From: Spirochaetae bacterium HGW-Spirochaetae-9
GTDB lineage: Bacteria; Spirochaetota; Spirochaetia; Treponematales; Rectinemataceae
Assembly (NCBI GenBank): GCA_002839205.1
Contig: PGXP01000013.1
Span: 1 to 12,635, forward strand
DNA: 12,635 nucleotides
Direction of reading: 5' to 3'
The position numbers and the translations under genes were made by a program. Numbering within the stretch: position 1 is the first letter of the stretch; the number at the start of each line of letters is the position of its first letter. Of this stretch, positions 6,391 to 12,635 are shown piece by piece. The notes beneath the pieces were generated by a model. It worked only from the letters and a program-made list of their open reading frames with translations. It searched no databases and had not been told where the DNA came from.

Positions 6391-7107
6391 TCAGTTCTTG
6401 ACGGCGTTCAGTCCGCCCACGATCTTGAGGATGCTGCCGTTGAGGGTGACCTGGAGCTGGCCTTCCCACTTGAACATGGCTTCGGCGACGCCGTTGTCAT
6501 CCATGATTTTACCGGTCTTGTTGGCTACGCCCGCCTTGATTTCCTTGCCGTCGGGGGTCTTGGGATCCCAGATCTTGGCCCAGCTGGCATTGGCTGCTTT
6601 GCCGTCGGGAGAGAAATCGGAACCGAGAACCTGGGGGCCAGCGCCCTGGATAAAGCCGACTGCCCTGCGCAGATAGTCGCCCTTGGGGAAGGAGAACTTG
6701 CCGGCCTTGTCGGTGACGAGCTTGTAGGCGGTACCACGGTGGATGTACTGGACGGTGATGACGCCGTCGGCAGCCTTGGTGGCCGTGAGGTTGTCATCGG
6801 TGCGCTGGGTCTTGGCCGCAACGGCGAAGAGGAAGAGGCCGCGCAGACCGCCCGGCAGGACGTTCTTTCCCTTCACGTCGAGAAGGTAGGGCTGGAAGAA
6901 ATGCGTGGAACCGGCCTTGGAAGCGCCGGAAGTGGCATCGAGGGTGTCCTTGTCGGCTGCCATGTAGCGGATGGGGCCGGTGAAGGTGAAATAGTTGGCG
7001 GGGTCATCGGCGGCGACGTTGACCTGGTAGTCGATCTTCAGGTCCTGCGCGAAGGCCGTGGCTCCGAACACGAGAAGCAGGGAAAGGAGAAGGGCAATCT
7101 TCTTCAT
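6391..7107 (-). CDS. Exported protein of unknown function, probably well expressed (238 aa)
   Basis: The protein opens MKKIALLLSLLLVFGATAFA and is probably cleaved after residue 20 (AFA/Q), giving a mature protein of 218 aa. The mature part mixes beta-like segments ('ITVQYIHRGTAYKLVTD', 'QLQVTLNGSILKIVGG') with Lys/Asp/Gly loops. It has no Cys, no membrane segment and no catalytic motif I know, so a soluble periplasmic or surface protein is likely. A strong GGAGGA site precedes the ATG, a good promoter lies at 7157-7184 and a strong terminator follows. Codon use is narrow (AAG, AAC, GGC, GCC, ATC preferred), which suggests high expression. It is not in an operon with the 998-aa protein. I do not recognise the family. 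Confidence 0.82.
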   Translation of the reverse strand: MKKIALLLSLLLVFGATAFAQDLKIDYQVNVAADDPANYFTFTGPIRYMAADKDTLDATSGASKAGSTHFFQPYLLDVKGKNVLPGGLRGLFLFAVAAKTQRTDDNLTATKAADGVITVQYIHRGTAYKLVTDKAGKFSFPKGDYLRRAVGFIQGAGPQVLGSDFSPDGKAANASWAKIWDPKTPDGKEIKAGVANKTGKIMDDNGVAEAMFKWEGQLQVTLNGSILKIVGGLNAVKN

Positions 7108-7156
7108 AACAATAATCCTCCTGTGGTTTACGGACCTCTAGGGATCCAACAGGTCG

Positions 7157-7184
7157 ATTTTAACACTGCCTTGAGAATTGGCAA
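7157..7184 (-). promoter_or_regulatory. Sigma-70-type promoter of the 238-aa exported-protein gene
   Basis: On the minus strand TTGCCA (7184-7179), a 16-bp spacer and TAAAAT (7162-7157) make a good promoter. Transcription would begin near 7150, leaving about 43 nt of leader that contains the GGAGGA site. The AT-rich palindrome at 7201-7234 lies just upstream and could act as an UP-like element. Confidence 0.65.
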
Positions 7185-7200
7185 GATAGAATCGTAATAA

Positions 7201-7234
7201 ATATATATATAGAAATAATTATCTATATATATAT
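7201..7234. repeat. Perfect 13-bp AT-only-type inverted repeat between divergent genes
   Basis: ATATATATATAGA (7201-7213) and TCTATATATATAT (7222-7234) are perfect inverted repeats around an 8-nt AT loop. It lies between divergent genes and lacks a T tail, so a terminator is unlikely. It could be a cruciform-prone or easily melted element, or a site for a nucleoid protein. Confidence 0.7.
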
Positions 7235-7274
7235 AGTTATTTCAATCCAGGTTAGGCTTCCTACCTTCTTCGAG

Positions 7275-7315
7275 TTGACAGGGCTTAAAACCGCCTCCAT
7301 AGTGATAAGGGAGGG
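7275..7315 (+). promoter_or_regulatory. Candidate promoter and ribosome-binding site of the PPDK/PGK chimera
   Basis: TTGACA (7275-7280) with a 17-bp spacer and CATAGT (7298-7303) is a candidate promoter with a weak -10. It would leave only a short leader. The ribosome-binding site GGGAGGG at 7309-7315 is strong and sits seven bases before the GTG at 7323, which decides the start. The ATG at 7318 is out of frame. Confidence 0.45.
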
Positions 7316-7322
7316 TCATGCC

Positions 7323-10300
7323 GTGCGTCTCAACACCTGGGAAAGCATCATCGGTCAACTCCGCCTCGTTCGCTCCTGCCCCGATGAAGAGGGCAGAATC
7401 CAGCTCCTCATGGAACTCCTCATCAATTTACGACTGTTGGGCCAGGACAGCAGCATTCCCGATCTGCGCGTGAAGAAAGGCGATATCGAGAGCATTTATG
7501 CCGAAATAGAACATGAGACGAGGATGATGCTGGAGTCTTTCCCCCTCCCTTCCGACAGCTTTATCTACTTCGCCCGCGAAGTGCTCAAGAAATTGCCGGT
7601 ACGTCAGGGCGCCGAGGAGATGATCGAACAAATTCGGGCGACGGCCGAGGCTTTCGAGGAAGACAGAAGCGAGGACGACCCCCTGCGCGGTTTCGCCGGC
7701 GACCTCCGCAAGGAGGTGCACCGCCGCCTTTCGCCGAAAATCATCCATGACTACCTGGAACCTTACTTGAAGCTGGTAGTAGAGGGAAAACCCGAACCAA
7801 TCGTCAAGGCAGGCTATGTAGCCCTGCCTGCCCTGCTGGCAAAAGATGCCGAAGGTTCGCACTTTATCGATCTTGCATCATCGCTGCTCGAACGGATGCG
7901 CTATCTCTGGGATTACGAGACAGGCGATCTGGCGACGGAGAAAGCGCGGCTTGCCAAGAATATTGGCCTCTTCGAGCGTTGCTTCCTCAAGGCCGAGGTG
8001 ACGGGATTCCTCGAAATGCTGACGCCTGAAAAGCTGGCCAAGCCTCACCTCGAGATGGACATGCTGAAGCGGCTCGCTAGTTTCAAGCATTTCCTCAAGA
8101 CGTCGCACAGGGAAGCGAGGATCAGCCTCTACGACTTCCTCCTTCTGGATCTTTCGCTGGGGCGATTGGTTTTCCTTTTTGCCAACGACCTTACGAACAA
8201 TCATTTTGCTGAGGTGACGCCGCGCAACCTCAAGGATTCGCTGGCCGTAATGCGCGAGCTCCTCGAGATCTCGAGCGTGAAGGGTCTGGCCATCGGTGAT
8301 GTCGACCTCTTCCGGGCCGAGATCGACGAGCTGCGCGAATCGTCCGTCTACGATTTCATCAAGACAAAACGTCGCTTGAGCTCCATCAGCGATGAATTGC
8401 AGCGCTATCTGCAGACAGACATCATAGACAGGATGAGCGGCAGCCTGAACCGGATCCTTGAGGAATACGAGCTGCCAACGTCGAAGCTCACGCCCCTGCG
8501 AACCCGCTTTTTCAACAATTTCATACGACGCACGCAAATCCATGTCTTGAGCGAGTTTACCGAAAAGGTGACGGCGGCGGTGAATGGCGAACTGCAGCGC
8601 CAGACGGGCGACAGGCAACTCTACGGCGACATCAATCTCCCCCGCGAGGCTTGGAATTTTCGGGCGGTTGCCGATCCACGGCGATATATCGCGGCAACCT
8701 GGCGTACCGTGGATGAAAAAATCAGGCCATTCCTTGGAGGAAAGGGCAACAGCCTCATCGACATGGCTCGCCTCGGCCTCGATGTTCCGCCGGCATTCAT
8801 ACTCGGATTCCCCTTCTTTTCACGCTGCGGGCACGATGGATCGATTGGCGACGAGCTTTCGTCCCTCATCCGGGGAGAGCTGGCCGAACTGGAGCGGCAG
8901 AGCGGGAGGAGATTGGGTGATGCATCCCATCCCCTTCTCGTTTCGGTGCGGTCGGGGGCGCCCACGTCTATGCCCGGCGTCATGGCCACTATCCTCAATG
9001 TAGGCTGGAGCCCAAAATTGCGCAGCGCAATGGAGCAAAGAAGGGGAAATCATATCGCATCCACCCTCTATCGCCGCTTCCTGGAGAACTGCGAGGCGGC
9101 GCTTGGCCTGGCTCCAAATCGCAAAAAGCACGACATCGAAGCGATGGAAGCCCGCCTTTCGGCCGCACTAGGCCCTACTTTTCTCCTTGATCCATGGGAT
9201 CAACTCGTTCAATCCATCAGACTTGTCTATGGATCGAAAGGTTCCCTGGCTGTCGAGGCCTACTCCAGGGCTATTGCAGCAGATATCAAGCCCGAAACCG
9301 CTGTCACCGTACAGCAGTTGGTTTTTGGAAACCTCAATGATCGATCGCTGAGCGGCGTTTTTATGACGCGAAATCCCATCACGGGCGATGACGAGCTCTT
9401 CGGCGAGTTTTTGCGCGTCTCGCAGGGCGAGGAAGTGGTGATGGGCAGCGCCAATACCGAGCCGCTTTCGAGACTCGAACCCGAACTGGCCGGCGAGCTG
9501 GACAGATGCAAGACATTGCTCGTCGAACATTTTCGCCAGGACTTGGATCTGGAATTCACGGTGGAGGATGGCAGGCTTTATTTCCTGCAGGCAAGGACGG
9601 CAAGGTTGGGCGCTTTCGCCCATTTGGTGGCCGATACGGATTTCCTTAAACGCGGCCTGATCGGCCTGCCTGAATACAGGGAAAGGATAGAGCGACTGGA
9701 AATGGCCTATGCCAACGCTGCCCTCCCCCGCGCAGATTTCCGCGCGCGGCGCTGGAATCCTCCCCTCACTGTCGGTGTGCCCATCAATTCGGGTGTCGTC
9801 TCGGGCACCCTCGTGATGAGCGAAGAGAGGCTCAAACTGGCCGAGGAGCGGCGCGAGAGCGTGGTCTACTTTGCCTACAACACAAAGCCTACGGATTTCG
9901 CCGTGATGAACAGCGCCCATGCCATCGTCACGGTATACCCGGGGCGGACCTCGCACGCCGCCATCACGGCTATGTCGCTGAACAAGCCCTGCATCGTGGG
10001 ATGCGACGACCTCGAAATCGTCGACGAAAGGCACTCCGTGATATTTCATGGAGCGAGCGGGATAGAGCTGCGGGAAGGCGAGCGGGTGACAGCCGATGGA
10101 AACACGGGCGCCGTCTACCGCGGCGTTGCGCCGATCTCCGAGTTTTTCCTCTCACTGGCATCGGTGGGAGCCGCCGTCGGGCGCTGCCCGACGGCGGCGG
10201 CTGCCGCAACGGTTGTCAGGGGTCTCATAGATACGGAACTGGCTCGGCTTTACCACGAAACCAATCTGCAGCGCGCGAACATCGATCACGTGAGGTCCTT

Positions 10301-11351
10301 CGCCGGTGCCAAGGTGCTGGTGCGCGTTGACGCCAATGTTGGGCTCATCGCGGGAAAAGTGGAAAGCGAAGCGCGTATCCTGCAGATTCTGCCCACGGTA
10401 AAGACTATTCTGGAGAAGGGCGGCACGCCCGTCGTATGCTCCCATCTCGGCGATCCTGGGGCTGGCCTCGACAAGGGGCTATCGAGGGAGGAAATATCGA
10501 GGGATTTCAGCCTCCTGCCCGTGGCTGAACTGCTCGCCCGTGAACTGGGCGAGAAATTCATTTTCCACAAAACGAGCGTAGCTGCCTCAGGCCTTCTTAT
10601 AAAGAGGGAAGCTATCGTTCCCGGCATTGTCAACCTCATCGAGAATCTGCGCTTTGCCTCGGGCGAAAAGGACAATGATGAGGCGTTTGCGCGCTCCCTC
10701 GCCGAGTTGTCCGACGGGTGGTTTGTCAACGATGCCTTCAATGTGTGTCTGCGCCGTCACGCGAGCATAACAAGCCTGCCCAAGTTCGTGGAACACCGCC
10801 TCGCCGGACCCCATGTCGCAAGGGAACTGTCAGTGCTTGAAGGCCTTCTGGAACACCCTGCCCGTCCCTTTATTGCCGTCTTCGAGGGAAAGGCGATGGG
10901 AACCCAGTTGGGGGTGATTTCCGCCCTCTTGCCGCGCGTGGACTATCTTGCGGTCATCGGATCGGAATGCGCCCTGCCGCAGCTATACCACGACAAGTTG
11001 ATTGTCGCCGGCGAAGGGAATGACGCCGAAAGCGCCGCTTCGATAGGTCGTCTGGCGAGACTGTTGCCCATGGCTCGAACTGTCCTTTGGTCGGGACCGG
11101 CTGGACTGGCTGAATTCGCCCATGGCGGGAGCCTCGACGCGCTGGCTCCCCATGTGGCGGCGCTTCACAAGGCTCTGCGCAAAGGCATCTTCACGGTAGT
11201 GTGCAGCGAGGAGGAAAAACAGTTGACCGACCTGCGCTGCCCAAGCCTCCACCTGTCCACAGGTCCGCGTGCCTTCCTAGAGTACATGGAAAGGCTTTCG
11301 CTCCCCGGCATCACTGTTCTGGACCCGAAGCAAGACCAGGAAAAGACTTAA
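7323..11351 (+). CDS. PPDK-like ATP-grasp and phosphohistidine domains fused to a degenerate PGK-like domain (1342 aa)
   Basis: Start: GTG at 7323 after GGGAGGG. Residues 1 to about 455 are helical, charged and unrecognised. Residues about 465-775 are the PPDK nucleotide-binding domain: GGKG (K474), SVRSGAPTSMPG (R543), TRNP (682-685), FGEF (E695), DLEFT (D742, E744) and LQART (Q756, R758), all as in active PPDK. Residues about 815-937 are the swivelling domain, with PGRTSHAA and the phospho-acceptor H878. The PEP/pyruvate TIM barrel is absent: no TNDL- or CGE-type motif. Instead residues about 990-1330 resemble phosphoglycerate kinase: VRVDANV, SHLGDP, ENLRF, NDAF...RRHAS, WSGPAG. Its catalytic Lys is Q1195 and the GGGDS loop is lost. 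Known: PPDK phosphorylates its His from ATP and Pi. Inferred: the phosphate, or a control signal, passes to a ligand of the PGK-like part. Probably cytosolic. Confidence 0.88.
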   Translation: MRLNTWESIIGQLRLVRSCPDEEGRIQLLMELLINLRLLGQDSSIPDLRVKKGDIESIYAEIEHETRMMLESFPLPSDSFIYFAREVLKKLPVRQGAEEMIEQIRATAEAFEEDRSEDDPLRGFAGDLRKEVHRRLSPKIIHDYLEPYLKLVVEGKPEPIVKAGYVALPALLAKDAEGSHFIDLASSLLERMRYLWDYETGDLATEKARLAKNIGLFERCFLKAEVTGFLEMLTPEKLAKPHLEMDMLKRLASFKHFLKTSHREARISLYDFLLLDLSLGRLVFLFANDLTNNHFAEVTPRNLKDSLAVMRELLEISSVKGLAIGDVDLFRAEIDELRESSVYDFIKTKRRLSSISDELQRYLQTDIIDRMSGSLNRILEEYELPTSKLTPLRTRFFNNFIRRTQIHVLSEFTEKVTAAVNGELQRQTGDRQLYGDINLPREAWNFRAVADPRRYIAATWRTVDEKIRPFLGGKGNSLIDMARLGLDVPPAFILGFPFFSRCGHDGSIGDELSSLIRGELAELERQSGRRLGDASHPLLVSVRSGAPTSMPGVMATILNVGWSPKLRSAMEQRRGNHIASTLYRRFLENCEAALGLAPNRKKHDIEAMEARLSAALGPTFLLDPWDQLVQSIRLVYGSKGSLAVEAYSRAIAADIKPETAVTVQQLVFGNLNDRSLSGVFMTRNPITGDDELFGEFLRVSQGEEVVMGSANTEPLSRLEPELAGELDRCKTLLVEHFRQDLDLEFTVEDGRLYFLQARTARLGAFAHLVADTDFLKRGLIGLPEYRERIERLEMAYANAALPRADFRARRWNPPLTVGVPINSGVVSGTLVMSEERLKLAEERRESVVYFAYNTKPTDFAVMNSAHAIVTVYPGRTSHAAITAMSLNKPCIVGCDDLEIVDERHSVIFHGASGIELREGERVTADGNTGAVYRGVAPISEFFLSLASVGAAVGRCPTAAAAATVVRGLIDTELARLYHETNLQRANIDHVRSFAGAKVLVRVDANVGLIAGKVESEARILQILPTVKTILEKGGTPVVCSHLGDPGAGLDKGLSREEISRDFSLLPVAELLARELGEKFIFHKTSVAASGLLIKREAIVPGIVNLIENLRFASGEKDNDEAFARSLAELSDGWFVNDAFNVCLRRHASITSLPKFVEHRLAGPHVARELSVLEGLLEHPARPFIAVFEGKAMGTQLGVISALLPRVDYLAVIGSECALPQLYHDKLIVAGEGNDAESAASIGRLARLLPMARTVLWSGPAGLAEFAHGGSLDALAPHVAALHKALRKGIFTVVCSEEEKQLTDLRCPSLHLSTGPRAFLEYMERLSLPGITVLDPKQDQEKT
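10170..10198. repeat. Perfect 13-bp GC-rich hairpin inside the interdomain linker
   Basis: GCCGCCGTCGGGC (10170-10182) and GCCCGACGGCGGC (10186-10198) are perfect inverted repeats with a 3-nt loop. They lie within the chimera's reading frame at residues 950-959, after the phosphohistidine domain and before the PGK-like domain. The encoded stretch is Ala-rich (GAAVGRCPTAAAAA). No T run follows on either strand. Confidence 0.85.
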
Positions 11352-12635
11352 AAAGCTTTCGCCTCACCCTTTTCCTTCAGCGCCCTGAGCACCTTTTCGG
11401 GCGTAAAGGGCGTCTGCGTGAGCCGCAGGCCAATGGCATTGCGGATCGCGTTGGCGATGACGGCAGGCGGCGTGTCGATGCCGATTTCACCCACCGATTT
11501 TGCGCCAAAAGGCCCCGAAGGTTCGTAACTATCGGCGAATTCCACGATAATCTGCCCCACGTCCTCGCGGGAAGGAATTGTATAGGTCATCAGGCTGTTC
11601 GTAAGCAGCCGTCCCTTGTCACTGTATTCAACATTTTCATACAAGGCCATGCCTATGCCCTGCAGTAACCCGCCTTCCATCTGTATGCGGGCGAGCGCCG
11701 GGTTGATGGGCGTGCCGCAGTCGACGACGGCGACAAAGCGGAGCAGGTCCACTTTTCCGGTTTCCACATCCACCTCAATTTCGGCGAAGCCGGCCATATA
11801 AGGCGGCGGCGATTTTTCGCCTGTATACGAAGCGGTAGCGTTGAGCGTTTTCATGAGTTCGCCATTGTGGTAAAGGGTGTCGAGGCTGAATTCCTGGAGG
11901 CTGACCAGGGGGGTTCCGTCCAGCATAAGGAACTGGCTGCCATCGAAGCGTATATTCTCAGCGCTTATGTGGTATTTTTCGGCCACGGCATCGACAAGCA
12001 CCTTCTTCATCTTCTTCGCCGCGGCAAGGGCAGCGTTGCCCGACACATAGGTCGTGCTCGAGGCATAGGCACCAACATCGAAGGGTGTGTGATCGGTGTC
12101 GGAGGCGTAGACGTTGATGTCGGAAAGGGGAACCCCCAGTTCTTCGGCGGCGATCTGAGCCAGTATAGTGTCGCTTCCCGTGCCCAGGTCGGTGGCGCCA
12201 ACCCGAAGCTTGAAACATCCGCCGTCCTGCAGCTCAATCGTAGCCGATCCCATGTCGACGAGGGGAATGCCCGATCCTTGCATGGCGATGGCCATGCCCA
12301 TCGCCCGCACTTTACCCGGAGAGACTTCCCAGGCCAGTCGTTCCGGTTTCCAGCCGATGAGTTCTCTGCCGCGCTGTATGCAGTAATCGAGCTTGCAGGA
12401 ATCCACAACCATCTCTATCCCTTCGCCGCCTTCGCCCATTATGCGAAACACCTCGCTCGTTTCCCCTTCGCGAATCATGTTTTTCTCCCGAAGGACAGTG
12501 GGATCTATCCCGATGGCGTGGGCGAGTTCGTCCATCGTCGATTCGAGGGCGTAGTTGCATTGAATGGCGCCGTACCCGCGGAATGCTCCCGACGAAACTT
12601 TGTTGGTGTAGACAACCTTGCCGCCGTAATGAACG
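11348..12635 (-). CDS. Xanthine dehydrogenase-family molybdopterin-binding subunit, C-terminal part (5' end outside window)
   Basis: The frame is open to the window edge, so about 428 C-terminal residues of a protein usually 700-790 aa long are visible; the ATG at 12535 is internal. At the edge is SGAFRGYGAIQ, the 'AFRG(F/Y)G' molybdopterin motif. Next comes 'DLGTGSDTILAQIAAEELGVP' (GTG where many relatives have GQG), then 'YASDTDHTPFDVGAYASSTTYVSGNA'. Later come 'DCGTPINPALARIQMEGGLLQGIGMALYE' and 'GPFGAKSVGEIGIDTPPAVIANAI', whose Glu (codon at 11488-11486) is the general base of molybdenum hydroxylases. It would hydroxylate a purine or other N-heterocycle with FeS and FAD partner subunits, probably encoded nearby. 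The substrate cannot be told from this part. Its stop overlaps that of the convergent chimera gene. Confidence 0.93.
   Translation of the reverse strand, partial: VHYGGKVVYTNKVSSGAFRGYGAIQCNYALESTMDELAHAIGIDPTVLREKNMIREGETSEVFRIMGEGGEGIEMVVDSCKLDYCIQRGRELIGWKPERLAWEVSPGKVRAMGMAIAMQGSGIPLVDMGSATIELQDGGCFKLRVGATDLGTGSDTILAQIAAEELGVPLSDINVYASDTDHTPFDVGAYASSTTYVSGNAALAAAKKMKKVLVDAVAEKYHISAENIRFDGSQFLMLDGTPLVSLQEFSLDTLYHNGELMKTLNATASYTGEKSPPPYMAGFAEIEVDVETGKVDLLRFVAVVDCGTPINPALARIQMEGGLLQGIGMALYENVEYSDKGRLLTNSLMTYTIPSREDVGQIIVEFADSYEPSGPFGAKSVGEIGIDTPPAVIANAIRNAIGLRLTQTPFTPEKVLRALKEKGEAKAF

Noticed and set aside
6265..7197. Long plus-strand open frame (310 codons) opposite the 238-aa exported-protein gene
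   Set aside because: It is antisense to a gene with signal peptide, ribosome-binding site, promoter and terminator. The narrow, G/C-ending codon use of that gene removes stops from the opposite strand. The frame's Gly/Glu/Leu/Val-heavy translation is typical of such a shadow.
7201..7234. AT palindrome as a bidirectional terminator
   Set aside because: The flanking genes diverge from it, and it has neither a GC stem nor a T tail.
7878..8618. 246-codon minus-strand frame inside the chimera gene
   Set aside because: Antisense to a continuous coding region whose frame is fixed by conserved domains downstream; no ribosome-binding site.
9168..10049. 293-codon minus-strand frame inside the chimera gene
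   Set aside because: It lies opposite the conserved ATP-grasp and phosphohistidine domains, has no start signals and no recognisable domain.
12533..12535. ATG at 12535 as the true start of the molybdopterin subunit
   Set aside because: The frame stays open to the window edge and encodes the conserved AFRGYG motif upstream of it, so the gene starts outside the window.
1..12635. CRISPR array, insertion sequence or ribosomal RNA
   Set aside because: I saw no regularly spaced repeats, no transposase motif with terminal inverted repeats, and no rRNA-like sequence.

Overview
The window looks like a chromosomal segment of a Gram-negative-type bacterium (several Sec signal peptides, a beta-rich small secreted protein, Shine-Dalgarno starts), moderately GC-rich in its right three quarters. 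A spirochaete or a relative is my best guess from the style of the small exported proteins, but no gene here fixes the taxonomy.

Left part (1 to about 3215): the right end of an integrated mobile element (prophage or integrative-element remnant). It carries a stand-alone DnaB N-terminal-like protein, a small phage-type protein, several unknown small proteins, an AT-rich gene for a small secreted beta-rich protein on the other strand, and a small HTH regulator divergent from a two-gene operon across an 11-bp inverted repeat that overlaps both promoters. It ends at 3186-3215 in the 3' end of a tRNA gene (T arm plus acceptor 3' half) that has no matching 5' half. This is the usual appearance of an attachment site left by a tRNA-targeting integrase. 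The integrase and the intact tRNA would lie to the left, outside the window.

Middle part (3220-7200): two exported proteins on the minus strand, each with its own promoter. One is 998 aa with a TPR-like middle and a Gly/Ser/Thr-rich beta C-terminus; the other is 238 aa, with strong translation signals and its own intrinsic terminator. I do not recognise either family.

Right part (7323-12635): the main item is a 1342-aa protein. An unrecognised helical N-terminus is followed by a pyruvate phosphate dikinase (PPDK)-type ATP-grasp domain and the swivelling phosphohistidine domain. In place of the PEP/pyruvate TIM barrel there is a shortened phosphoglycerate kinase (PGK)-like module. That module keeps most of the 3-phosphoglycerate-binding residues but has lost the catalytic lysine and the nucleotide loop. 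A perfect 13-bp GC-rich hairpin sits in the linker between the two halves. This suggests an undescribed phosphotransfer or sensing enzyme joining PPDK-type histidine phosphorylation to a triose-phosphate-like ligand. It converges, with overlapping stop codons, on the C-terminal part of a xanthine dehydrogenase-family molybdopterin subunit that runs off the right edge.
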